Under the pieces are notes generated by a model. That model did not search any database and was not told the DNA's origin. It saw only the letters and a program-made list of their open reading frames with translations. A program made the position numbers and the translations under genes. Of a stretch of 64,000 nucleotides of DNA, positions 1 to 7,954 are shown piece by piece (within the stretch, counting starts at the first letter, position 1; the number at the start of each line of letters is the position of its first letter). The stretch comes from Oscillospiraceae bacterium (GTDB taxonomy: Bacteria > Bacillota > Clostridia > Oscillospirales > Oscillospiraceae): NCBI GenBank assembly GCA_015068455.1, contig SVKO01000004.1, positions 186,001-250,000 on the forward strand. Direction: 5' to 3'.

Positions 1-291
1 CGGCTGCTGGAGGTCAAACCGCCCTGCTCGGCGCCTTACGTTTATAAAACGCCCAAGGGGCAGAGGGTGCTGTTTCAAACCTGGGATTGGGTCGGGGAGA
101 ACTACCGGTTTATCCAGTACGTCATCCGGGATGAGGATTCCATGCAGGTCAGCCGATTTGAAAGTGAATACCGGGCGACGAAACGCGAAGAGATCACAGA
201 GCTTCTGCACAAATACGGCTGCGCTTCGGTCGTTTGGCGCATGCCGGAGCAGACGGGCTTTTACCAGCCGGTGGTCCTGGCCCGGAAATGA
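1..291 (+). CDS. SAM-dependent methyltransferase-like protein, C-terminal fragment
   Basis: The reading frame is open from the first base of the window to the TGA at 289-291, so the gene begins outside and only about 96 residues are visible. The end of the protein (TELLHKYGCASVVW followed by a short beta-hairpin ending PVVLARK) resembles the last strands of class I SAM-dependent methyltransferases of the small-molecule type, where a 'GF..V.W...E..fyqp' closing motif is common. The SAM-binding motif I would lie upstream of the window and cannot be checked, so the family call rests on the C-terminal pattern only. It is followed by an AT-richer 150-bp gap. Confidence 0.55.
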   Translation, partial: RLLEVKPPCSAPYVYKTPKGQRVLFQTWDWVGENYRFIQYVIRDEDSMQVSRFESEYRATKREEITELLHKYGCASVVWRMPEQTGFYQPVVLARK

Positions 292-441
292 AAAAAGGAT
301 TGTAAGAAAAATGAAAAAATGTGCTTTTGGAATGGGACACGGCATGTCCCATTGGGAAAAACAGGGCATTTGCTCACTTTGTGTCCTGTTCTTTTTTGAA
401 AACCGGCGGTATGCTGAGGCCGGAAAGGAGGTCAGCGACAT
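292..441 (+). other. Intergenic region with a short perfect hairpin
   Basis: The gap is visibly AT-richer than its surroundings. Positions 331-353 form a perfect 9-bp inverted repeat (AATGGGACA / TGTCCCATT) with a 5-nt loop. No U-run follows it, so it is not a standard terminator; it could be a regulatory hairpin or a protein-binding site ahead of the XRE gene. A Shine-Dalgarno sequence (GGAAAGGAGG, 421-430) belongs to the next gene. Confidence 0.4.
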
Positions 442-960
442 ATGGATCTTGTGAAAATCGGAAAATTCCTGCAGGAGCTCAGAAAGGAAAACGGACTGAC
501 GCAGGAGCAGCTTGCAGAGCGCATGGGCGTCGCCCGCAGAACCGTATCCCGCTGGGAGACGGGCAGCAACATGCCGGATCTGGATCTGCTGATTGAACTG
601 TCGGACCTTTATGAAACGGACCTTCGTGAAATTTTAAGCGGTGAAAGGAAAAGTGAGCGTATGAACAAGGAACTGAAAGAAACCGTAATGCAGGTCGCGG
701 ACTACAGCGGCGAGGAAAAAGCAAGACTGACGCGCAGAATGCACGGCATGTTCATTGCCGGACTTCTGGGATTTGCCGCATTCCTGGTGATCACATTGCT
801 GGGCCTGGACAAGACCGCGCCTTATGAAGCGATCGGGAGCTTCGGACTCGGCATCGGATTCGGCATGGTGATCCTCGGCACGATCTTCACCAGCAGGTAT
901 GCGTCCCGGATCCGGGCATTCAAGCGCAGATTGCTGCACAAAGAAAAAACGGAAGGCTGA
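442..960 (+). CDS. XRE-family transcriptional regulator with C-terminal membrane segments
   Basis: The protein has 172 residues. Residues 1-65 are a Cro/C1-type helix-turn-helix: IGKFLQELRKENGLTQEQLA, then VARRTVSRWETGSNMPDLD, the classic recognition-helix region. Residues about 95-160 contain two hydrophobic stretches (GMFIAGLLGFAAFLVITLLG and SFGLGIGFGMVILGTIFTS) with basic residues after them, so this is a membrane-anchored regulator. Such proteins are common in clostridia and often sense membrane or envelope state, but the target is unknown here. The ATG is chosen because a strong AAGGAGG lies 10 nt upstream. A strong terminator follows the stop, so it is the last gene of its unit. Confidence 0.8.
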   Translation: MDLVKIGKFLQELRKENGLTQEQLAERMGVARRTVSRWETGSNMPDLDLLIELSDLYETDLREILSGERKSERMNKELKETVMQVADYSGEEKARLTRRMHGMFIAGLLGFAAFLVITLLGLDKTAPYEAIGSFGLGIGFGMVILGTIFTSRYASRIRAFKRRLLHKEKTEG

Positions 961-972
961 CTTCAGCAAGAA

Positions 973-1013
973 GCACAGGGGCAGGCGCCGCGGCGCCTGC
1001 CCCTGTGCTTTTT
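973..1013 (+). terminator. Intrinsic terminator after the XRE regulator
   Basis: A near-perfect GC-rich stem (GCACAGGGGCAGGCGCC paired with its complement) at 973-1008 is followed by TTTTT. Confidence 0.9.
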
Positions 1014-1032
1014 CGGGATATGCGGCCCGGAG

Positions 1033-1061
1033 TTGATTCTTGTGCCGATTCCATATATAAT
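1033..1061 (+). promoter_or_regulatory. Promoter of the alpha/beta hydrolase gene
   Basis: TTGATT (1033-1038), a 17-bp spacer, and TATAAT (1056-1061) give a sigma-A-type promoter about 45 bp upstream of the chosen start. Confidence 0.8.
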
Positions 1062-1113
1062 GGTCATGAATGAAAGAAGGAATCGAACGTCGGCGGAGAA
1101 AAGGAGAAAAGAT

Positions 1114-1851
1114 ATGTTTATCACGGATGACGGCGTTCGGCTGAATGCCAGGCTGGAACTCCCCGCGGAACACATCGACCGATGCCCGCTGGTGATCGTC
1201 ATCCACGGCTTCACCGGCCACATGGAGGAGCGGCATATTCTGGCAGTATCACAGGCCATCCGCGAGGCGGGCTGCGCCACGCTGCGGGTGGATATGTACG
1301 GACACGGGCACAGCGACGGAGATTTTTCCCGCCATACGCTTTTCAAGTGGCTGTCGAATGCGCTGACGGTGATCGACTATGCCCGCAGCCTGGAGTTTGT
1401 CACGGAGCTCTACCTGTGCGGCCACTCCCAGGGCGGCCTGACGGTCATGCTGGCAGGCGCCATGAAGCATGAATCGATCAGCGGGCTGATCCCGCTGTCT
1501 CCTGCATGGATGATCCCGGCGGAGGCGAGGGAAGGGATCCTGCTGGGAGAACGCTTTGACCCCGACCGCATCCCCGAGACGCTTGCGCCATGGGGACTCG
1601 GTGGAAATTATGTCCGGGTGGCGCAGACCATCCGCGTGGAGCCGGCCATCGACCGCTATCAGGGCCCCGTGCTCATCGTCCACGGGACCGGGGATGAGAC
1701 CGTGCCGGTGGAGTATGCCGTCCGGGCGGCGGAGCGATATCGGCGCGGCGAGCTTGTGCTGATCCCCGGGGATACCCACTGCTACGATTTCCATCTCGAG
1801 CAGGTGACGGACGCGGTACGCGGCTGGCTGCTGCGCCGTGCGGCGCGCTGA
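1114..1851 (+). CDS. Alpha/beta hydrolase, cinnamoyl/feruloyl-esterase-like
   Basis: The protein has 245 residues. The nucleophile elbow GHSQGG places the catalytic serine at S105. D194 (in HGTGDETVP) and H222 (in GDTHCY) complete the triad. Spacing and total length fit the LJ0536 type of cinnamoyl esterase (about 249 residues) found in gut Firmicutes, which hydrolyse hydroxycinnamate esters. HGF at 31-33 supplies the oxyanion-hole region. The ATG at 1114 is preferred over upstream in-frame ATGs because of AAAAGGAG just ahead of it and because the promoter -10 lies at 1056-1061. No signal peptide is seen, so it is cytoplasmic. Substrate is inferred from family resemblance and could be another short acyl ester. 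Confidence 0.8.
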   Translation: MFITDDGVRLNARLELPAEHIDRCPLVIVIHGFTGHMEERHILAVSQAIREAGCATLRVDMYGHGHSDGDFSRHTLFKWLSNALTVIDYARSLEFVTELYLCGHSQGGLTVMLAGAMKHESISGLIPLSPAWMIPAEAREGILLGERFDPDRIPETLAPWGLGGNYVRVAQTIRVEPAIDRYQGPVLIVHGTGDETVPVEYAVRAAERYRRGELVLIPGDTHCYDFHLEQVTDAVRGWLLRRAAR

Positions 1852-1938
1852 GCGCCTCGGGAATATAAACCAATTGCAAAGGGCTGCAGCGCCGGCGCGG
1901 ACCGGTTTTGCTGCGCACCTCAGACAGGAGGAAACGCC

Positions 1939-3081
1939 ATGGAATACAGGACCCTGGGAAAAACCGGCCTGCAGGTCAGTGAGATCGGCTTCGGCGGCGA
2001 GTGGCTGGAGCGGCACCCGGAGGACGAATCTGTGCAGATGCTGCGCTACGCGGCGGAAAAGGGCATTAACATTGTCGACTGCTGGATGGCGGACCCCAAA
2101 TCCAGAGATATCATTGGCCGGGCGATGGAGGGCAATCGCGCCCATTGGATCGTGCAGGGCCACATCGGCTCCACCTGGCAGGACGGACAGTATGTGCGCA
2201 CCCGCGATATGACCTTTGTCCGGCCGGCCTTTGAGGATCTGCTGCGCCGTCTGCGCACCGATTACATCGATCTCGGCATGATCCATTATGTCGATACGCC
2301 CGAGGACTGGGAGCAGTGCATGCGCCCGCCGTTCTTCGACTATGTCCGCGCCCTCCGTGACGCGGGCACGATCCGCCACATCGGGCTTTCCACCCACAAT
2401 CCGCGCATCGCTGCGCTGGCGGTGGAGTCCGGCGTCATTGAAATGCTCCTGTTCTCCGTCAATCCGGCCTTTGACATGCGTCCGGCGACGGAGGATCTGG
2501 ACAGCATGTTCGGCGAATACGATGCGAATCTCTCCGGCATCGACCCGGAGCGGGCGGCGCTGTACCGGCTGTGCGAGGAGAAGAACGTGGGGATCACGGT
2601 GATGAAGGGCTTCTTCAGCGGGCGGCTGTTCGACGAGAAAACCTCCCCCTTCGGCACGGCCTTCACGCCGGTCCAGTGCATCCACTATGCACTGACCCGG
2701 CCCGGGGTATGCTCCGTCCTCTGCGGTTTTGATACGACGGCGCAGGTGGACGCCGCCGTTGCCTACGAAACCGCTTCCGGGGATGAGAAGGATTACGCCA
2801 CGGTGCTCGCCACGGCGCCGCTGCATTCCTATCGCGGACAGTGCACCTACTGCGGTCACTGCAAGCCCTGCCCCATGGAGATCGACATCGCGATGGTCAA
2901 TAAATTCTACGATCTGGCAGTGCTGCAGCCGTCCGTACCGGAGAGCGTGCGCGCCCACTATGAAGCGCTGGATGTGACCGCCTCGGCGTGTATCGGCTGC
3001 CGGAGCTGCGAGAGCCGCTGCCCCTTCGGGGTGGAGATCGCGCAGCGAATGGAAAGGGCGGCAGATCTTTTCGGTATCTGA
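1939..3081 (+). CDS. Aldo/keto reductase fused to a 2x[4Fe-4S] ferredoxin domain
   Basis: The protein has 380 residues: a TIM-barrel aldo/keto reductase of about 280 residues (start MEYRTLGKTGLQVSEIGFGG is typical) and a C-terminal ferredoxin-like part. Cysteines C302, C305, C308 and C311, then C351, C354, C357 and C361 (followed by P), give two [4Fe-4S] sites. This is the arrangement of the 4Fe-4S aldo/keto reductases of anaerobes. Of the usual Asp-Tyr-Lys-His catalytic set, D47 and H116 can be placed, but the positions expected for Tyr (around ADP 51-53) and Lys (around QGH 73-75) do not hold them. The enzyme may therefore not be a standard carbonyl reductase. AGGAGG lies 5-10 nt before the ATG. 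The following MATE gene starts 20 bp after its stop and is probably cotranscribed. Confidence 0.85.
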   Translation: MEYRTLGKTGLQVSEIGFGGEWLERHPEDESVQMLRYAAEKGINIVDCWMADPKSRDIIGRAMEGNRAHWIVQGHIGSTWQDGQYVRTRDMTFVRPAFEDLLRRLRTDYIDLGMIHYVDTPEDWEQCMRPPFFDYVRALRDAGTIRHIGLSTHNPRIAALAVESGVIEMLLFSVNPAFDMRPATEDLDSMFGEYDANLSGIDPERAALYRLCEEKNVGITVMKGFFSGRLFDEKTSPFGTAFTPVQCIHYALTRPGVCSVLCGFDTTAQVDAAVAYETASGDEKDYATVLATAPLHSYRGQCTYCGHCKPCPMEIDIAMVNKFYDLAVLQPSVPESVRAHYEALDVTASACIGCRSCESRCPFGVEIAQRMERAADLFGI

Positions 3082-3101
3082 TTTACGGCAGGAGACAGAC
3101 A

Positions 3102-4844
3102 ATGATTCGAAAACTGACAAGACAGATGCTGACGGCGCAGATTTTCTCCGCGCTGACGGTGTCGCTTTGCCTTCTGATCGACAGCATCATGATCGGACGG
3201 TACCTGGGCGTGGACGCCATTGCGGCCTATCAGCTGGCCAATCCGATCCTGCTGATGATCGGCGCGCTGGGCAGCATGCTCGCGGCGGGGATCCAGGTGG
3301 TTTGCAGCAAATCTCTGGGACTGGGTTCCCAGGAGGAGACCAACAAAGGCTATTCCTCCGCGGTCGCGCTGGCCTTCGGCGTGTCGACGGCGCTGATGCT
3401 GCTGGTGCTGATTTTCCGCGGCCCCCTGGCCACCGCCATGGGCGCCGGCGGGGGAGGCGAGCTCTTTACGCAGACCAAAGGCTATCTTTCCGGGTTCATC
3501 ATCGGCGCGCCCGCCTCCATGGGAGCGCTGATCCTGGTGCCTTTCATGCAGCTTGCTGGCCAGAACGGTCTGCTGATCGCCGCGGTGCTGACCATGACCA
3601 TGACGGATATCGCCCTGGATCTTCTGAACGTATTTGTGCTGCACGGCGGCATGTTCGGCATGGGCCTGGCCTCGTCGCTGAGCTATTATGCGGCGCTGAT
3701 CATCGGCGGCGTCTATTTTCTCTCCAGAAAATGTGTTTTCCGGTTCTCCCTGAGCGGCGTGACTTTTTCCAAGATCGCAGAGCTGATCAAAAGCGGCGTG
3801 CCGGCGGTGTTCAATATGGCTGCGGGCATGGTCATGGTGTTTGCCCTGAACAAGATCCTGCTCGGCACCGGCGGCAGCGACGCCGTGGCGGCTTTCTCCG
3901 TGATCAACAGCATCGGCAATACCAGCAACTGTGTTTCCACAGGCGTCGGCGGTGTGGCGCTGACGCTGGCCGGCATCTTCTACAATGAGGAGGATCGCTC
4001 CGGGCTGAAGATCCTGTCACGGCATCTCGGCCGGTATTCCGTGATTCTCGGCGCGGTGGTCGGGCTGCTTATGGTGATCTTTGCGCGGCCGACGGTGGGC
4101 CTGTTTATTCCCAACGCCGGCGCGCTGCAGGACCTTGCCGTTTTGGGCGTGCGTCTGTTCGCCGGCGGCCTGATCCTGCGATGCATCAACAACGCTCTGA
4201 AAAACGCATATCAGGCCATGGACAAGGTCCATCTGACCGAGATCATCTCCATCGTGCAGTGCGCCGTTTTCCCCATCCTTTCCGCATTCCTTCTCAGCCG
4301 CTTCCTGGGCACCACGGGCGTCTGGTTCTTCTTCGTGATGGGCGAGCTGCTCACGGTGGCCGCCCTCGGCCTGTATGTGAAGAAGGTCATGAAGACCGAG
4401 CCCTGGAAGGATTATTCGTTCCTGCTGCTGAAGGACGATTTCAGCGTGCCTGAAGATCATATCCTGGAGATCGATGTCCGCACCATCGAAGATGTGACCA
4501 AAGCGGCCAATGCGGCCGAGGACTTCTGCCGGCGGCACGGCCAGGACGCCAGGATCACGAACCACATCGCCCTGTGCATCGAGGAGATGGCGAGCAACAC
4601 GATCCAGCACGGGTTTTCCCGCAGCGGCAAGCAAAACCACCTCTTTATCCGCGTGCTGTATAAAGAGGACGCCTTTGTGCTGCGCTTCCGGGATGATTGC
4701 GGCGCCTTTGACCCGGTGAACTATATCCCGCGGGAGGGCAAGGATGCGTTGGGCATCCGGCTCGTCATGGCTGTCGCGCAGGACGCGCAGTATACCCACT
4801 CTCTGAATCTGAACAATCTGATGCTGAAGGTCCCGATCGAATGA
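3102..4844 (+). CDS. MATE-family efflux transporter fused to an RsbW/HATPase-type domain
   Basis: The protein has 580 residues. About residues 1-435 form a polytopic MATE transporter with some twelve hydrophobic helices (the N-terminal half has the usual MIGRYLGVDAIAAYQLANP type motif). About residues 445-580 are soluble and resemble the histidine-kinase-like ATPase domain of anti-sigma factors (RsbW/SpoIIAB group): IEEMASNTIQHG is a good N-box, RDDCGAFDP matches the G1 box region, and GIRLV the G2 box. MATE proteins are usually about 450 residues, so the extra domain is a genuine fusion within one frame, not a frameshift. The ATG at 3102 follows GGCAGGAG. What the ATPase domain partners with is unknown. 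Confidence 0.85.
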   Translation: MIRKLTRQMLTAQIFSALTVSLCLLIDSIMIGRYLGVDAIAAYQLANPILLMIGALGSMLAAGIQVVCSKSLGLGSQEETNKGYSSAVALAFGVSTALMLLVLIFRGPLATAMGAGGGGELFTQTKGYLSGFIIGAPASMGALILVPFMQLAGQNGLLIAAVLTMTMTDIALDLLNVFVLHGGMFGMGLASSLSYYAALIIGGVYFLSRKCVFRFSLSGVTFSKIAELIKSGVPAVFNMAAGMVMVFALNKILLGTGGSDAVAAFSVINSIGNTSNCVSTGVGGVALTLAGIFYNEEDRSGLKILSRHLGRYSVILGAVVGLLMVIFARPTVGLFIPNAGALQDLAVLGVRLFAGGLILRCINNALKNAYQAMDKVHLTEIISIVQCAVFPILSAFLLSRFLGTTGVWFFFVMGELLTVAALGLYVKKVMKTEPWKDYSFLLLKDDFSVPEDHILEIDVRTIEDVTKAANAAEDFCRRHGQDARITNHIALCIEEMASNTIQHGFSRSGKQNHLFIRVLYKEDAFVLRFRDDCGAFDPVNYIPREGKDALGIRLVMAVAQDAQYTHSLNLNNLMLKVPIE

Positions 4845-4913
4845 CCTGCCGGATCAGGCGGCAAATGCGGCCCGGGACCGGCGCATTTGCATGGAAAGAA
4901 GGAACGCAACTTG

Positions 4914-5744
4914 ATGAAAAATGCGAAGATATGTCTGAAGGACGCGAACCGGCTTCTTGTCATGATCGGCGTGATGATCATGACAGTTCTGCTGCTGAGC
5001 GGCTGCGGAAAGCTGCAGGACCAGAGCCCGGACCCGCAGCTGATGCAGGACGCGCAGACGGCCCAGGAGGCCCCGCAGGAGGCGCCCGCGCCGACGCAGG
5101 AAGAGCCCGCCGAACCGGAAGAAGAACCGCAGACGCCCGCCCAGGAGACGGAACCGGCTTCCAAAGAAGACCCCGCGCAGACGCAGACCGGAGACGACTG
5201 GAAGCTGATCCTGGTCAACGCCGAGCATCCCGTGCCGGAGGGCTATTCGGTGACGCTCAAGGAGCTGCGCAACGACCAGTGGGTCGATGAGCGGATCTAT
5301 CCGGAGCTGCAGCAAATGTTCGACGACGCCCGCGCTGAGGGCATCTATCCGCTGATCAATGAGTCCTATCGCTCCGCCGAGCGTCAGCAGGAGATCCTGG
5401 ACAATTATATCGCCGCCTATGAGGCCGAAGGCTTGAGCACGGAGGAGGCACAGCAGCGGGCGCTGGAGGTCGTGGCGAAGCCCGGCACCAGCGAGCATCA
5501 GCTGGGCCTGGCGCTGGATATCATTGTGGAATACGAAGAGGATTCCACGCAGACATGGCAGTGGCTGAAGGAAAACTGCTGGCGCTACGGTTTTATCCTC
5601 CGCTATCCCGAGGACAAGACGGAGATCACCGGCATCAGTTACGAGCCCTGGCATTTCCGGTATGTGGGCGCGGAAGCGGCGCAGCAGATCACGGAGCGCG
5701 GCATTACGCTGGAGGAATATCTGGAGGACAAAGACGCAGGCTGA
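4914..5744 (+). CDS. D-alanyl-D-alanine carboxypeptidase, VanY family lipoprotein
   Basis: The protein has 276 residues. A hydrophobic N-terminus ends in a lipobox (LLLSGC), so it is exported and lipid-anchored. A Pro/Glu/Gln/Ala-rich spacer of about 70 residues follows and would lift the catalytic domain into the wall. The catalytic domain shows the M15B zinc signature: YRS near residue 145, SEHQLGLALD with H195 and D202 as zinc ligands, and EPWH with E244 as catalytic base and H247 as third ligand. The family trims D-Ala from peptidoglycan pentapeptides. The ATG after AAGAAGGAA is chosen; an immediately adjacent TTG is an alternative. No glycopeptide-resistance genes lie nearby, so a housekeeping wall role is more likely than resistance. 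Confidence 0.9.
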   Translation: MKNAKICLKDANRLLVMIGVMIMTVLLLSGCGKLQDQSPDPQLMQDAQTAQEAPQEAPAPTQEEPAEPEEEPQTPAQETEPASKEDPAQTQTGDDWKLILVNAEHPVPEGYSVTLKELRNDQWVDERIYPELQQMFDDARAEGIYPLINESYRSAERQQEILDNYIAAYEAEGLSTEEAQQRALEVVAKPGTSEHQLGLALDIIVEYEEDSTQTWQWLKENCWRYGFILRYPEDKTEITGISYEPWHFRYVGAEAAQQITERGITLEEYLEDKDAG

Positions 5745-5817
5745 TGCCTAGAGCGCGGGAAACGGCCGCCGGCCGCAGCCCTGAAACCGCTGTTTCATCC
5801 GAAAGAGAGGAGTCGGT

Positions 5818-6477
5818 ATGGTTATTCTCATCATTGCATGTCTTGTTTTCGCCGCGGCATTCCTTTTTCAGGAGCGCCGGGAGCGGTATGTTCCCGCTGT
5901 CGTACTGAAGGGTTTGGCCTCTGTCTGCTTTGTGATCCTGGGGATACTTTTCAGCCCCGGGACGCTTCTTGCAAAGCGCATTGTCTGTGGCCTGATCCTC
6001 GGCTGCATCGCCGACGTGCTGCTGAATCTCAGATATGTCGTCGGGGAAAAGGGACAGCTGGTGTTCCTGCTCGGGATCCTTGTGTTTTTAAGCGGCCACA
6101 TCCTGTATCTGGCCGCCGTTGCCGGGCTGAGCGCGAACTGGCCCGTGTGCCTTGCCGTCGGCGCGGTCCTGACCGCCCTGCTGATGGCCTGGATCTTCCG
6201 GCGGATCACGGCAAAGCCTGCCTTCAAGATCTTCGGCGTGTTCTATCTCGGCGCGATCATGATCCTGAACTGCGTGGCGGCCGGCAACCTGATCGCGAAC
6301 CCCTCCGCCTTTACCGGACTGTTTGCCGCCGGCGCAGTGTTCTTCCTGGTCAGCGACATCGTCCTGATCCTCAACACATTCGGATCGGAGACACGGCAGA
6401 GCCTTCGCGTCACGAATGTCAGCCTGTACTACGTCGGCCAGCTGCTGATCGCACTGAGCCTGCGCTTTGCCGCATAG
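5818..6477 (+). CDS. YhhN family membrane protein (lysoplasmalogenase-like)
   Basis: The protein has 219 residues and seven to eight hydrophobic helices. The late segment FFLVSDIVLILNTFG and the final YYVGQLLIALS match the conserved ends of the YhhN/TMEM86 family, whose characterised members hydrolyse the vinyl-ether bond of lysoplasmalogens. Plasmalogens are typical of anaerobic clostridia, so a role in lipid turnover is plausible, but no activity is established for close homologues. AGAGAGGAG precedes the ATG. A strong terminator closes the unit right after the stop. Confidence 0.8.
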   Translation: MVILIIACLVFAAAFLFQERRERYVPAVVLKGLASVCFVILGILFSPGTLLAKRIVCGLILGCIADVLLNLRYVVGEKGQLVFLLGILVFLSGHILYLAAVAGLSANWPVCLAVGAVLTALLMAWIFRRITAKPAFKIFGVFYLGAIMILNCVAAGNLIANPSAFTGLFAAGAVFFLVSDIVLILNTFGSETRQSLRVTNVSLYYVGQLLIALSLRFAA

Positions 6478-6493
6478 AATCGCGCGCAATCCG

Positions 6494-6524
6494 CCCCCTC
6501 CTTCGCAGGAAGGAGGGGGTTTTT
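6494..6524 (+). terminator. Intrinsic terminator after the YhhN gene
   Basis: A perfect 10-bp stem (CCCCCTCCTT / AAGGAGGGGG) with a 6-nt loop is followed by TTTTT. Confidence 0.93.
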
Positions 6525-6622
6525 GCATTTGCGGCCGCGCGTGATGGAACAACCTACAGGAAAAGTAGGAAAATGACTAAAAAAGGAGACCGGCGGAAAC
6601 GGTTTTTCTGGTTTTTCGCCGA

Positions 6623-6651
6623 TTGACACCGCGGGTCCTGTGATGTATCAT
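6623..6651 (+). promoter_or_regulatory. Promoter of the gshA-amidotransferase-GCS2 operon
   Basis: TTGACA (6623-6628), 17 bp, TATCAT (6646-6651) form a near-consensus sigma-A promoter. Transcription would start about 6658, directly at the edge of the inverted repeat annotated next. Confidence 0.88.
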
Positions 6652-6658
6652 TTTAGAA

Positions 6659-6680
6659 ACCTATAAAACTAATAGGTAAT
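6659..6680 (+). promoter_or_regulatory. Candidate operator of the nearby Rrf2 regulator
   Basis: ACCTAT (6659-6664), a 7-bp spacer and ATAGGT (6672-6677) make a perfect inverted repeat placed at the predicted transcription start. The right half with its flank, AATAGGTAAT (6671-6680), occurs again base for base in the promoter of the Rrf2 gene (10613-10622, opposite strand). Binding is inferred, not shown. Confidence 0.6.
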
Positions 6681-6700
6681 AAACGGACGGAGGTAACGTC

Positions 6701-7954
6701 ATGCAATGGGATTTCCGAAATAAAGCGCTCCGGCAGACCATGGCCTGTGTCGAATTCGGCATCGAAAAGGAAACGCTGCGTGTGACGCCCGCGGGCCTGC
6801 TGTCGAAAACGTCTCATCCTTTCAGCCAGGATTCGATCGACCGCGATTTCTGTGAAAACCAGGTGGAGATGATTTCCTCCGTCCATTCGGACATAAAATC
6901 CCTGTTTTCGGAGCTCCGCGAGATCCATCACACGGTGTATGAGAAGCTGGCGGAGATGAACGAGCTCCTCTGGCCGTTTTCCAATCCGCCCATTGTCCGC
7001 TCCGAGGACGATATCTCCATCGCGCGGTTTGCCGGGGAGAAACGGGAGCGGACGGTTTACCGTCAGTATCTGGCAGGGAAATACGGCAAGGCGATCATGC
7101 TGTTCTCCGGGATCCATCTGAATTTTTCGTTCTGCGACGATATGCTCATGGTGCAGTTCCTGCGTTCCGGGGAGGAAGATTATGTCCGGTTTAAAAATGA
7201 GGTATATCTGCAACTGCTGCAGAAGCTTCTGCGCTGGAACTGGCTGATCGTGTATCTGACCGCCGCGAGCCCGCTGATGGACGGCAGCTTCGCGCGGCTG
7301 CGGGGGATCGGAGACCGTGCCCGCTATGCCTCGCCGCGCTGCAGCGAGGTGGGATACTGGAACGATTTCCTGCCGATCCTGGACTTCTCCTCGATCGAGG
7401 CGTACTGCGCCAGCATTCAGAGATATGTGGACGCCGGCAGGCTTTACAGCTCCGCCGAGCTTTATTACCCACTGCGGCTGAAGCCCCGCGGCAGCTATTG
7501 CTTTGCATCTCTGCGGCGCAACGGGGTGAACCACATCGAGCTGCGATGCCTGGATCTCAATCCGCTGTCGTGCCTGGGGTTGTTCGAGGAGGACGTGCGC
7601 TTCATTCATCTGCTGATCCTGTTCCTGATGAGCCTGCCGGAAGAACGGCTGGACGAGGACGGTCAGCGCACGGCGATCGAAAACAGCAAAAAAGCCGCTC
7701 TGTTCGACGATGAGAAGAACACGCTCCTCGTGAACGGAGAACAGATATCTCTCCGGCTCGCCGCACAGAACGCGCTGGACGAGATCGAAACATTCGCAAA
7801 AACCTATGCCGCGGAATTCCTGCCAACGGTGGCATATCAGAAAGAAAAATTTAGAGGGAGGCGGTACGCCGAGCTGGTTTGCGAGCGCTTCCGGGATTAT
7901 ATTCCGGACGGGCTGCAGCTTGCCGAACGCCTTCGGGGGACGACATGTGCATGA
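6701..7954 (+). CDS. gshA: Glutamate-cysteine ligase, GshA family (stand-alone)
   Basis: The protein has 417 residues. The N-terminal pattern FGIEKETLRVTPAGLLS, HPFSQDSIDRDFCENQVEM, the core FSGIHLNFSF and the later RYASPRCSEVGYWND are the signature blocks of the GshA fold found in E. coli GshA and in the first half of GshAB. It would join the gamma-carboxylate of glutamate to cysteine using ATP. There is no ATP-grasp glutathione synthetase domain attached and none nearby, so the product may stop at gamma-glutamylcysteine or be used by the next two genes. GGAGG stands about 10 nt before the ATG. It overlaps the next gene by 10 bp. Expression is probably under the Rrf2 regulator. Confidence 0.87.
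   Translation: MQWDFRNKALRQTMACVEFGIEKETLRVTPAGLLSKTSHPFSQDSIDRDFCENQVEMISSVHSDIKSLFSELREIHHTVYEKLAEMNELLWPFSNPPIVRSEDDISIARFAGEKRERTVYRQYLAGKYGKAIMLFSGIHLNFSFCDDMLMVQFLRSGEEDYVRFKNEVYLQLLQKLLRWNWLIVYLTAASPLMDGSFARLRGIGDRARYASPRCSEVGYWNDFLPILDFSSIEAYCASIQRYVDAGRLYSSAELYYPLRLKPRGSYCFASLRRNGVNHIELRCLDLNPLSCLGLFEEDVRFIHLLILFLMSLPEERLDEDGQRTAIENSKKAALFDDEKNTLLVNGEQISLRLAAQNALDEIETFAKTYAAEFLPTVAYQKEKFRGRRYAELVCERFRDYIPDGLQLAERLRGTTCA

Noticed and set aside
311..454. Possible 47-codon frame starting MKKCAFGMGHGM in the first gap
   Set aside because: It has a weak AAAGGA ahead of it but runs into the XRE gene and resembles nothing; not enough support.
1249..3120. 623-codon minus-strand frame across the hydrolase and aldo/keto reductase genes
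   Set aside because: Spans two well-supported genes on the other strand; no homology-like pattern.
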